From: DASTFY01 sp963813375
Lineage (GTDB): Bacteria > Actinomycetota > Acidimicrobiia > Acidimicrobiales > Ilumatobacteraceae
Reading direction: 5' to 3'
DNA: 64,000 bases
NCBI GenBank assembly: GCA_963813375.1
Contig: CAWEYT010000003.1
Coordinates: 1-64,000 of the forward strand
Notes under the pieces: model-generated
The model's database searches: none
Told to the model about the DNA's origin: nothing
What the model saw: the letters and a program-made list of their open reading frames with translations, nothing else
Position numbers and translations under genes: made by a program
Shown here: positions 7,798 to 15,889 of the stretch, piece by piece
Numbering within the stretch: position 1 is the stretch's first letter
How the letters are laid out: each line of letters begins with the position of its first letter

Positions 7798-9301
7798 GGG
7801 TGGCGCGCGTCCTCGTCGACCGTGTCGGGCCGGGCGCGAAGCTCTCGAACGCGGTCGCCAGGCAGCGGAGCAGCACGTCCGGCTCGGTCACCGACGCTGG
7901 ATCGAGCGTCACGCCGACGTCGAGCCGGTCGCCGTTCCCGAAGGCAGTGATGTTCATCAGGCACCCGAGGCGGGGCCCGAACGGGTAGCTCTCCTCGACC
8001 GACGCGCCGCAGAGCGTCTGCGGGCGGCGCAGGCCCGGGAAGCAGGTGGCCACGAAGTCGACCGAGCGGGCTTGCGAGTGCAGGGCGCCACGCAGGGCCC
8101 GGCTGGGCAGCAGGCTCACGGCCGACGCGACCGTGCTCGTGAGCGGCACGGCCGGCTCGTGGCGGGCGCGGTCGATCCGTTCGGCCACGACCCCGAAGAA
8201 CGGGCCCGGATGCCCGCCGTCGGTGGGGATCACGACGCGGGTCGGTGCGAACCAGTTGCCCCCCGGGTGGCCGTCCCGTCGCCGCGCCGCGGGCATCGCC
8301 ATGCGCAGCTCGGGTGCGGCCAGGCCCAGATGAGCGTGGTAGGCGCCGAGGGCGGCGGCGGTGGCCGTCACCAGCAGATCGTTGCGGCTGCCCCCGAGCG
8401 CCAGGGCAGTGGTCCGAGCGCCCGGTATCGAGATCACCTCGAAGTGGTTGGTGACCGCGCGGGACGAGGACAGTGGTGACATCGGCCCGCCGACGACGAC
8501 CATCTGGCGCGAGACCGAGCTGACGGCCTCCAGCCCTCGCTGCAACGCCCGGACGACGGATTGCCCCGGCCTCACCTCACGGGCGGCTCCGGCCGCGTCC
8601 CGGGCCACTCCAGCCGCATCCATGGCGGCGGCGGCAGCCTCCCGCGCCGCTCCGGCGGCCCGAGTCAGGTCGAAGGTCAAGGTCACCGTGCCCGGGCGCC
8701 GAACGGCGGTGACGAGGTCGCCGGATCCGGTGTCCGGGACCTCGATACTGGCCTCGGCACCAGCGTCCGGCTCCTCCTCGGCCGGTGGTGCAGTCTCGCC
8801 GCCGGCTGGCTCGGCGACCGCGGCCGCCGGAGACTCTTCCCGGTCCAGCACTGCCTTGAGGAGCTCGAGCCCGCCGGGGCCGTCGGTGAGCGCGTGGTGG
8901 GCACGCAGGTACAGCGCCACCCGGCCGTCCTCGAGGCCCTCGATCAGGGTGGCGTCCCACGGAGGCCGTTCGGGGTCGAACGGTCGCGGCTCGAGCAGCG
9001 CCAGCAGGTCGAGGAGCTGGCGGCGGCCGCCCGGTGCGGAGACCGCCATGGTCGCGAGGTGGGCGCGGGGGTCGATCTCCGGGACCTCGATCCATGCCGG
9101 GCGGGCCTTGGCCCCGCTCAGATCGTCAGGACGGCACCGCAGTTGGTGTACCTGCTCGGCCGCCTGGGCCAGGCGCGCCTGCAGCGCTTCAGGTGAGGGT
9201 CCGCGGTCGAGGATGATCAGGTTGCCGACGATCATCCGCAGACTGGGATCCTGGCCCGCCCGCCACATGATGGCCTCGACGGGACTTAGCCGTTCGTGCA
9301 T
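7790..9301 (-). CDS. Wax ester synthase / diacylglycerol O-acyltransferase (WS/DGAT)
   Basis: A 503-residue enzyme that esterifies acyl-CoA to fatty alcohols or diacylglycerol, giving neutral storage lipids. The catalytic HHxxxDG motif is at residues 135-141 (HHALTDG). The N-terminus MHERLSPVEAIMW is typical of the family, and the C-terminal conserved region (GCLMNITAFGNGDRLDVGV) is present. Between residues 155 and 240 there is an Ala-rich low-complexity linker with repeated AAGAAREA-like units. The start at 9301 has a good ribosome site (GGAGGAA). It heads the three-gene unit with the nonapeptide-repeat and RDD proteins. Confidence 0.9.
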   Translation of the reverse strand: MHERLSPVEAIMWRAGQDPSLRMIVGNLIILDRGPSPEALQARLAQAAEQVHQLRCRPDDLSGAKARPAWIEVPEIDPRAHLATMAVSAPGGRRQLLDLLALLEPRPFDPERPPWDATLIEGLEDGRVALYLRAHHALTDGPGGLELLKAVLDREESPAAAVAEPAGGETAPPAEEEPDAGAEASIEVPDTGSGDLVTAVRRPGTVTLTFDLTRAAGAAREAAAAAMDAAGVARDAAGAAREVRPGQSVVRALQRGLEAVSSVSRQMVVVGGPMSPLSSSRAVTNHFEVISIPGARTTALALGGSRNDLLVTATAAALGAYHAHLGLAAPELRMAMPAARRRDGHPGGNWFAPTRVVIPTDGGHPGPFFGVVAERIDRARHEPAVPLTSTVASAVSLLPSRALRGALHSQARSVDFVATCFPGLRRPQTLCGASVEESYPFGPRLGCLMNITAFGNGDRLDVGVTLDPASVTEPDVLLRCLATAFESFAPGPTRSTRTRATRA

Positions 9302-9409
9302 GTTTCCTCCGGGTGCTCGCGGGGGGCAGAGTCGAACCGTACTGGCCGGGACGCAAGGGCGATCCAGGCATCCCCGAGCGGCCTCCCGAGACGGGCGCGG
9401 CCCGCCCCG

Positions 9410-10126
9410 TCAGATCGGCCCGAACCGCTCGTGGAAGAAGTCCAGCATCGACCGCCACGACCGGGCGTCGGCCTTCGCCTCGTACTCGATGCCCGGTCTG
9501 GTGCCGTCGGCCGCCGGGTTGGTGAAGCTGTGCACCGCGCCGCCATAGAGGTGCATGCGCCAGTCGACGCCCCCGGCCCGCATCTCCTCCTCGAACGCGA
9601 CCCGCTGCTCCGGCGGGATCAGCGGGTCGTCGGCGCCGATGCACACGAGGACGGCCGCCTTGATGTTGGCCGCGTCCTCGGGCCTGCTGGTCGACAGACC
9701 GGAGTGGAAGCCGACCACGGCGGCCACGTCGGCGCCACCCCTCGCCAGCTCGAGCGACATCGTCCCGCCGAAGCAGTAGCCGATGGCGGCGACGCGGGCT
9801 GGATCCGCCCGCTCGTCGGCCAGCAGCACGTCGAGGCCGGCCTGCGCGATGGCCCTCGTCCTGAGCGGATCGCCCGCCAGCGCGGTGAAGCGGGCCGGCA
9901 CCTCCTCCGGTGGCGGCATGCGGCCGTCGCCGTAGTAGTCGAGGGCGAAGGCCACGTACCCGAGCTCGGCCAGGCGACGGGCCGAGCGCTTCGAGTGGTC
10001 GCTGAGGCCGTTGCCCTCGTGCGACACGAGGATGGCGGGCCGCCTCCCGTCGCGCTCGTCGTCCACCGCGAGCTCACCGACCAGGCGCAGCCCTTCGTGC
10101 CAGTACTCGATGTCGGTGATGTGCAC
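9410..10126 (-). CDS. Dienelactone hydrolase family protein
   Basis: A 238-residue alpha/beta-hydrolase of the dienelactone hydrolase type. The nucleophile motif GYCFGGT carries the catalytic Cys (about residue 123), the acid lies in IGADDPLIPP, and the catalytic His in GAVHSFTNP. I chose GTG 10126 (VHITDIEYWHEG) because GAGGAGG precedes it by a normal distance and homology begins there. The frame continues upstream, but that part looks like noise. It lies 49 bp after the poly-gamma-glutamate hydrolase gene on the same strand. The natural substrate is unknown; many members hydrolyse lactones or esters rather than dienelactone. Confidence 0.88.
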   Translation of the reverse strand: MHITDIEYWHEGLRLVGELAVDDERDGRRPAILVSHEGNGLSDHSKRSARRLAELGYVAFALDYYGDGRMPPPEEVPARFTALAGDPLRTRAIAQAGLDVLLADERADPARVAAIGYCFGGTMSLELARGGADVAAVVGFHSGLSTSRPEDAANIKAAVLVCIGADDPLIPPEQRVAFEEEMRAGGVDWRMHLYGGAVHSFTNPAADGTRPGIEYEAKADARSWRSMLDFFHERFGPI

Positions 10127-10175
10127 TATGAGCCTCCTCAGCCGATCCACGTCCGGGGCGCCACTATGGCAAGTG

Positions 10176-11150
10176 CTACCCGGCCTTCGTGAATCGCCGC
10201 AGAAATCGCCGCAGCTGCTGGCGGGCCCGCTGGAGGAGCGCGCGTGCACGGTCGGTCCACGACGCGGGCGCACGTCGCAACCGGGCCTCGTACACGCCGG
10301 CGATGGCGTCGGCGATCGCAGCCCAGTGCTCCTCGCGCGCCGTCAGGCTCTGCTCGATCTGGACTCCGTTGGCGCCGCCCTTCGTCAACCGGTTGACGAT
10401 GTTGCACGGGCTGTCGCCGTTGAAAGGGTCGTCCGGTGTGGCGACGCGCACCACGATGTCGGGCCCGACGGCGGACGCGATGGCCTCGCGGATCTCCTCC
10501 CGCAGCTCCACCGGCGCGAGACCGCCGACGAGCACCAGCGGCTCCTTGAACCCGTGGAAGCTGACGGCGTCGGCGAACCCCCGCCGGAACACCGAGTCGA
10601 GCAGGGGGAAGCTGCGGGGGTCGGTCTCGTCCGAGGTGATGTGCCAGCTCTCGAAGGCGCGGTCCCCGGACTTCCATCCCCTGCAGACCCACGAGCTGGC
10701 CCCGTGCGCGGCCAGGCGGGAGGCCACCTGCTCGGCCTGCCGATCGGTGTTGAGCTCGATGTCGCCACCGTGGGGGGCGATGGCGATGACCGTCGCGCTC
10801 GCGCCGTCGTGAAGTCGCTCGACGAACTCGCCCAGGTCCTCAGCGTCGGTGTCGCTCAGCGTCGGGTGCGGCACCTGCGAGTCGATCACGCCATCGAACT
10901 CGTCCTCGGTGCCGAACCGCCGACGACCCGTCAGGCCGATGCGCACGACGCCGTCGGGGTCCTCGTCGCGGGACTCGCTGACCGTGAAGAGCACCTGATC
11001 GTCGGCCCTGGTCAGGATCCGGACCTGGCTGCCGACGTCCGCACCGATCTCGAGCAGCTTCCGAGGGTCGACCGAGCAGTGCTCGCGTCGCTTCTGCAGG
11101 TCCTCCTGCGAGGGCAGCGCCCTCCGGATGTCTGCGTGACGAGCGACCAT
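10176..11150 (-). CDS. Poly-gamma-glutamate hydrolase family protein (DUF867/PF05908)
   Basis: A 324-residue protein whose middle matches zinc-dependent poly-gamma-glutamate hydrolases, first known from phages. The metal-site segment IAPHGGDIELNTDRQAE is at about residues 118-134, WHITSDETDPRSFPLL at about 165-180, and ADAVSFHGFKEPLVLVGG at about 195-212. The C-terminus is Arg-rich and helical (LLQRARQQLRRFLRRF), possibly membrane-associated. Its ATG overlaps the stop of the upstream MarR-GNAT gene (TGATG), so the two are coupled. The role is probably cleavage of gamma-glutamyl polymers or related amide substrates. No phage genes are nearby. Confidence 0.82.
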   Translation of the reverse strand: MVARHADIRRALPSQEDLQKRREHCSVDPRKLLEIGADVGSQVRILTRADDQVLFTVSESRDEDPDGVVRIGLTGRRRFGTEDEFDGVIDSQVPHPTLSDTDAEDLGEFVERLHDGASATVIAIAPHGGDIELNTDRQAEQVASRLAAHGASSWVCRGWKSGDRAFESWHITSDETDPRSFPLLDSVFRRGFADAVSFHGFKEPLVLVGGLAPVELREEIREAIASAVGPDIVVRVATPDDPFNGDSPCNIVNRLTKGGANGVQIEQSLTAREEHWAAIADAIAGVYEARLRRAPASWTDRARALLQRARQQLRRFLRRFTKAG

Positions 11151-12058
11151 CAGCGACCCAGCGACTTCTCGAACCAGTGGTCAGCGTAGGGCTCGTCGTT
11201 GAAGCGCCGTACCTCCCGGTAGCCCTCCGACCGGTACAGGGCGATCGCCTCGGTCAGCGTGCGGTTGGTGTCGAGGCGCACGGTCGTCGCGCCGCTGTTG
11301 GCCGCGTGCTCCTCCAACTCACGCAGGAGCCGTCGACCCACACCCAGACCTCGCGTCGAGTGCGACACCCAGATGCGCTTGATCTCTGCGGCACCTCGCC
11401 CTTTCAGCTTCAGCGCACCGCACCCGACCGGCTCGCCGTGGAGGCGGGCCAGCAGGAGCACGCCGTCGGGTGGAACCAGCTCTTCGGCGTCCACCGGGAG
11501 CGCCCGGGCGGGATCGAAGCCGGCATCGAAGCGCGCGTTGAGCTCGGCGAAGTACGAGCGCACGCAGCCCTGCGCGTCCTCGCTGGTCGGGTCCTCGACG
11601 GCCACGCGGACCGCGCCCGCGGTCAGCAACCGCACGACCGTCGACATGGCGGTGACCAGCTCGGCCCGGCGCGGTCCATCGAGGGCGTCGAGCACGGACC
11701 AGGCCAGCGCGTCGCTGCGCTCGTCGAGGACGGCTCGTTCGGCGCGGCCGGCCTCGGTCAGCCGGACCTCGCGGCGGCGACCGTCGCCCGGGTCGGCGTC
11801 GACGGTGACGAGCCGCTCCGACTCCAGCCGGCGCAGGAGGCGGCTCAGGTAGCCCGAGTCCAGGTCGAGCCGATGGCGCAGAGCCCGGATCTCCGTCCTG
11901 TCGCCGCCATCCGCGCCGACCTCCCACAGGAGGCGGGAGGCGCCGAGCGGCCGGCCCCGGGCCAGGTACTCCTCGTCGAGCGCGCCCACCCGCTGCGTGA
12001 CGGCCCGGTTGAAGCGCCGGACGACATCGACGCCCATCGCTGTCCACTCGCTGGCCAT
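11150..12058 (-). CDS. MarR-family regulator fused to a GNAT acetyltransferase
   Basis: A 302-residue two-domain protein. Residues 1-145 form a winged-helix MarR domain (LRHRLDLDSGYLSRLLRRLE, then the wing VTVDADPGDGRRREVRLT). Residues 155-302 are a GNAT domain with acetyl-CoA motif STRGLGVGRRLL and AIALYRSEGYREVRRFND near the end. MarR-GNAT fusions are a known architecture; the GNAT part may acetylate the signal or a target. ATG 12058 is leaderless: a TAAGGT -10 hexamer lies 7 nt upstream and overlaps a palindrome that could be its own operator. The poly-gamma-glutamate hydrolase gene is coupled downstream, and the TIR gene diverges from it. Confidence 0.88.
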   Translation of the reverse strand: MASEWTAMGVDVVRRFNRAVTQRVGALDEEYLARGRPLGASRLLWEVGADGGDRTEIRALRHRLDLDSGYLSRLLRRLESERLVTVDADPGDGRRREVRLTEAGRAERAVLDERSDALAWSVLDALDGPRRAELVTAMSTVVRLLTAGAVRVAVEDPTSEDAQGCVRSYFAELNARFDAGFDPARALPVDAEELVPPDGVLLLARLHGEPVGCGALKLKGRGAAEIKRIWVSHSTRGLGVGRRLLRELEEHAANSGATTVRLDTNRTLTEAIALYRSEGYREVRRFNDEPYADHWFEKSLGR

Positions 12059-12062
12059 ATCG

Positions 12063-12076
12063 CTGACCTTAGTCAG
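12063..12076. promoter_or_regulatory. Palindrome over the MarR-GNAT promoter, candidate MarR operator
   Basis: CTGAC-CTTA-GTCAG is a perfect 5-bp inverted repeat 4 bp upstream of the MarR-GNAT start codon. Read on the minus strand, its centre contributes the TAAGGT -10 hexamer of that gene. A regulator bound here would shut off its own leaderless promoter. The site is 89 bp from the divergent TIR gene, whose start has its own ribosome site. Confidence 0.5.
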
Positions 12077-12164
12077 AGATCGACGGAGCTACTACGGTCG
12101 CTCCACACCGCCGTCGGAATCGCGACCGTCGGTGTCGGTCGGGAGACGGGACCAGGGGAGGGCG

Positions 12165-13439
12165 ATGACCGGTCTCAAGCTGCAGAAGCGGGGCTACGAC
12201 TTCTTCGTCAGCTACGGCCACGCCGACCTCCAGCCGGTCCGCGCGCTGGTCTCCTTCCTGCGCAAGCCCTGCGGTCTGTCGGTCTGGTTCGACGCCCAGT
12301 CCGGTAACGCCGCGCAGCGCAGCTCCGAGCTGCTGGCGGCCGGTCTCGGCAATGCCCGGGGGGCGCTCATCGCCCTGTCGGACGCGTGGATGCAGTCGAG
12401 CTGGTGTCGGAACGAGTACGAGGTGGCTCTTGCCGAGCAACGGGCCCACGATGGCTTCGAGGTCGTCGTGATCCGCATCGACGACACCGAAGCTCCGACG
12501 TGGATGAACGTCGCGGAGATCATCGACTTCCGGGAGTTCAACGGCACTTCCGTGGCGCGGCTTCTCCAGTCCCTCTCGTCGGACGTCCCTCATCGCTTCG
12601 ACAACGACCAGGACGTGTACCTGGCCGCTCCCTGGAGCCGTCCGACCGAGGCCACCCGCGTCGCGCTCAAGGCCCTGCGGCTCGGAGGGTGGCGGCTGGT
12701 GGGCGATCCGCCGGAGGCGAGCAGCCAGGGCGCGGACCGCATCTCCGGCGTCCTGCGCACCACCCGCGGCGCCATCGCCGTCCTCGGCCTCGATCCGACT
12801 CGCCAGCCGGCCTGTGCGTCGCCCTTCATCCTCGAGGAGGCCGGCCTCGCCGTCCATGCCGGTAGCCCGCTGCTCCTGCTCGCCGAGTCCGGGGTCAACG
12901 TGCCTGATCCGCTGGCCGCAGGTGCGTTCGGTGGCGGCCCGGTCGTCCTCGCCGCGACCTCCGAGAAGGATCCGGATCTGCAGGCGGTGCTCCAGTCGTT
13001 CGACGACGAGCTCTCCGGCGTGGCCCACGACGACTCGGACGCCTACATCTTCCTGGCCGGCTCGCTGCGCTACGACCAGACGGAGTCGGACGAGCTCGTC
13101 GCCGTGCTGGAGCGGGCGAGCAACATGCCCTGCGTCCGGGGCGAGCGGTTGGGGGGCGAGAACGTCCAGGCCGCGATCATCGATCGGGTCCGGCGGGCGG
13201 CGGTCGTCATCGCCGATGTCACCGACGATCCGCGCAACACGCTCATCGAGGCAGGCGTGGCCATGGGCAGCGGGACTCCCCTGAAGCTCATCGTGCACGC
13301 ACCAGGCGGTGTGATCCCAAAGAAGCGGTTCATGTTCGAGGGCCACGAGGTCTTCGGCTACGCCACGCCCGAAGAACGTCTCGGGCTGTGCTACTGGATC
13401 GCCCGTCAGTTCCGCCGACGCGTCTACGTGCTGCGTTAG
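12165..13439 (+). CDS. TIR-domain protein with two C-terminal nucleotide-binding-like domains
   Basis: A 424-residue protein. Residues 9-140 form a TIR domain (YDFFVSYGHADLQPV, VWFDAQS, LSDAWMQSSWCRNEYEVALAE); the candidate NADase glutamate is Glu84. Residues 149-285 (VYLAAPWSRP, GWRLVGDPP, ISGVLRTTRGAIAVLG, FILEEAGLA) and residues 292-424 (AYIFLAGSLRY, ENVQAAIIDRVRRAAVVIADVT, NTLIEAGVAMG) each look like a nucleoside-deoxyribosyltransferase/TIR-like Rossmann domain. The ATG at 12165 is preceded by AGGGGAGGG. TIR domains of bacteria often cleave NAD+ or make cyclic ADP-ribose signals in anti-phage defence. No partner effector gene is adjacent, so a stand-alone defence or signalling role is only an inference. 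Confidence 0.85.
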   Translation: MTGLKLQKRGYDFFVSYGHADLQPVRALVSFLRKPCGLSVWFDAQSGNAAQRSSELLAAGLGNARGALIALSDAWMQSSWCRNEYEVALAEQRAHDGFEVVVIRIDDTEAPTWMNVAEIIDFREFNGTSVARLLQSLSSDVPHRFDNDQDVYLAAPWSRPTEATRVALKALRLGGWRLVGDPPEASSQGADRISGVLRTTRGAIAVLGLDPTRQPACASPFILEEAGLAVHAGSPLLLLAESGVNVPDPLAAGAFGGGPVVLAATSEKDPDLQAVLQSFDDELSGVAHDDSDAYIFLAGSLRYDQTESDELVAVLERASNMPCVRGERLGGENVQAAIIDRVRRAAVVIADVTDDPRNTLIEAGVAMGSGTPLKLIVHAPGGVIPKKRFMFEGHEVFGYATPEERLGLCYWIARQFRRRVYVLR

Positions 13440-13474
13440 CACGCGCTCGGCCACGAGCGTGGTATGACGTCCCG

Positions 13475-14465
13475 GTGACCGAACGGGTCCGGTGGGGCGT
13501 TCTCGGCTGCGCGGCGATCGCGGTGAACAAGGTCATCCCGGCGATGCAGCGGTCGGAGCTGTGTGAGGTGACGGCCATCGCGTCGCGCGACGCGCCGACG
13601 GCCGCCGCGGCCGCGGCCGAGCTGGGCATTCCCCAGCATTACGGCGGCTACCAGGAGCTCCTCGACGATCCGGGCATCGAGGCGGTGTACATCCCGCTCC
13701 CGAACCACCTCCACGCGCCGTGGACCTTGCGGGCGGCGGCGGCGGGCAAGCACGTGCTGTGCGAGAAGCCGCTGGCGATGTCGTCCGCCGAGGCGCAGGA
13801 GATGGTCGACGGCTGCCGCACCGCGGGCGTGGCCCTCATGGAGGCGTTCATGTACCGGCTGCACCCGCTGTGGGTCCGGGTGCGGGAGCTCGTCCGTGAC
13901 GGTGCCGTGGGCGAGCTCGAGGCCATCCAGGCGTTCTTCTCGTACCGCAACCTGGACCCGCTCAACATCCGCAACGTGAGCGAGTTCGGCGGCGGGGCGC
14001 TGATGGACATCGGCTGCTACCCGGTCAACGTGGCGCGGATGATGTTCGACGCCGAACCGATCTCTGTGGCCGGGGTGGTGCGCCGGGATCCCCAGTTCGG
14101 GACCGATGCGCTCACCTCGGCCGGTGCTCGACTTCGGCGGCCGCCACGCCACGTTCACCTGCTCGACGCAGCTCGAAGACGACCAGCGGGTCCACCTCAT
14201 GGGGACCGAAGGTCGGCTGCTGGTCGAGATCCCGTTCAACATCCCGCCCGACCGGCCGACGCGCATCATCCGCGCCGCCGGTGGTTCACCGCCGGTCGAG
14301 CCCGGGATCGAGATCATCGAGGTCCCGCCGGCCGACCAGTACGCCGCGCAGTGCGACGCCTTCTCGGCCGCCATCCGATCGGGGGAGCCGGTGCCGACCC
14401 CGCCGTCGGACGCCGTCGCCAACATGGTGGTGCTCGAGCGGATCCTCGCTTCGGCGGGCGCCTGA
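13475..14465 (+). CDS. Gfo/Idh/MocA family oxidoreductase, frameshifted
   Basis: An NAD(P)-dependent dehydrogenase of about 330 residues. The Rossmann motif WGVLGCAAIAVNKVIPAM is at the N-terminus and the catalytic-lysine signature CEKPLAM at about residue 97, followed by EAFMYRLHP, and NVSEFGGGALMDIGCYPVN in the substrate domain. A one-base break near 14115 moves the C-terminal third (LDFGGRHATF to VLERILASAGA, stop 14465) into another frame. Both halves are intact and collinear, so a read error is more likely than decay. GTG 13475 is the first in-frame start compatible with homology. The substrate is probably a sugar or polyol. It converges on the M24 peptidase gene with 16 bp between stops. 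Confidence 0.85.
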
Positions 14466-14481
14466 ACCGCGCGGCCTGGGA

Positions 14482-15887
14482 TCAGGCGGCGAGGGTCATC
14501 GCCCGGTCCGTCCGCAGGAGGAACGGCGGGAGGTGGGCGGCCAGGTTCGAGAACGGCAGCACGTCGGGGTGCAGGTCGATGCCGAGCGTTGCCGGTCATG
14601 AACTCCCGCCGGGCCTGGATCCGCTGCCACGCGTCCGGGTACCGGGCGGCGAACTCCGAGCGCAAGGTCTCGTCGGCCAGCGCGACCCCATCCTCGATGT
14701 TGGTGGTGAAGTACGGCGTCCCGGTGGCCGGGATGATGTCGCACTGCAGGGCCGTGCCCGAGCGCAGCTCGATCGTCGAGTCCGGGGAGACCGGCGAGTT
14801 GACCCACTCGTCGAGGTGGAGCTGGTGCCCCGGGTTGAGGAAGATCCCGAAGAACGGGTCGCCCAGATGGCGGTCGACGATGGCCTGCAGCGCGCCGCCG
14901 ACCTGGCCGACGCGGAGGGCGCCGTACCACTCGGCGACCGCCTCGAAGTACGGGGCGACGAGCCGCTCGACGTAGTCCTGCACCCCGTCGGGCAGCTCCG
15001 ACTCGTCGTCGACCACGAACCCGGCCCGGCAGTTGAGCGCCCCCCAGATCCCGAACGCGATGGTGAACGGGTCGCCCCGCTCGATCGGCCGGTCGCCGGG
15101 GCTGAGCAGCCCGTACCGGGCCCTCGGCCCGGCGGTGAGCATGAGGTGGCACGAGAGCGGTGCGCCGTTCCAGGCGAGGAGCTGCGCCGCTTCGCGCTCG
15201 GTCATGCCGGGCCTGAGGCCATCGAGCACGGCACCGACCGCCCGTGAGGTCTGGCACGCGGACCACTCGAACGCGGCGAGTTGCTCGACCTCGTTGTCCA
15301 CCCGCAGACCGTCGGCGGCGTCGATGAGCAGATCGGTGGCGTTCTCCACCAGCCCGGCCGCGCCGACCCTGTCCCTCAGCTCGTCGACCAGGAACGCCGG
15401 GGCCTCCATCGACGTGCGCCGGGCGTAGGTCTTCCAGCCGACGAGGCCTACCCGGCTGCCGGACCCGATGCCCTCGTCGCGCAGGATGTCCGGCAGGGGG
15501 CTCGACTCGCCACGCGGCTGGCTCGGCAGGCTCAGGTCCTGGAAGCGGACGAGCCGCATCGGGAGCGGGGCCGCCTCCGCCATCCCGTAGCACTCGTTGC
15601 CCACCAGGATGGCCGGCTGGTCCGCGGAGCCGCCCGTGCGCCCGAGGATGAGGACCGCCTCCTCGAACCGGGGGTCGAACCCGGTCAGGTAGGCCAGGTT
15701 GGCGCTGTGCTCCCGGTCGGCCCAGACGACGAGGTGGTCGTAGCCCCGCTCGTCCATCCGCGCCCGCAGCCGATCCATCCGGGTCGCGTAGAGCGTGGGC
15801 GGGAGCAGCGGCTCGCGGGCCGGCATCCCGAAGTCCGGAAGCGGACACGTCGGCGACGCGTGCCCTGGTCGTGCTCACGTTGCTCAT
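14482..15887 (-). CDS. M24-family aminopeptidase/creatinase-like protein, frameshifted at both ends
   Basis: About 465 residues. The N-terminal creatinase domain reads YDHLVVWADREHSANLAYLTGFDPRF, and the pita-bread domain runs from about residue 180 to 430. The GHQLHLDEW segment contains the metal-site His region. However, the usual metal Asp pair and Glu ligands of methionine aminopeptidases are not all evident, so catalysis is uncertain. ATG 15887 has GGAGGG upstream and overlaps the end of the UnbV-like gene. Two single-base breaks are present: one near 15835, before the PDFGMPA segment, and one near 14590, before LGIDLHPDVLPFSN. The stop is at 14482. It is the last gene of the UnbU-UnbV operon; a proteolytic or scaffold role there is unknown. 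Confidence 0.75.
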
Positions 15888-15889
15888 CG

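Noticed and set aside
7096..7950. Long plus-strand frame across the nonapeptide-repeat gene, rich in Asp/Val/Glu
   Set aside because: It is the antisense of the repeat gene; its periodicity is inherited from the 27-bp repeat, and it has no start signal.
10176..11150. Prophage remnant, because of the phage-type poly-gamma-glutamate hydrolase
   Set aside because: No integrase, structural, lysis or attachment sequences are nearby, and the gene is coupled to a chromosomal regulator.
12165..13439. Thoeris-like system
   Set aside because: No ThsA-type NADase/effector gene lies next to the TIR gene; neighbours are a regulator and a metabolic oxidoreductase, so the name is not supported.
13436..14480. 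Minus-strand continuation of the M24 frame to 13436
   Set aside because: The protein beyond the frame break near 14590 is composition noise antisense to the Gfo/Idh gene; the conserved C-terminus resumes in another frame and stops at 14482.
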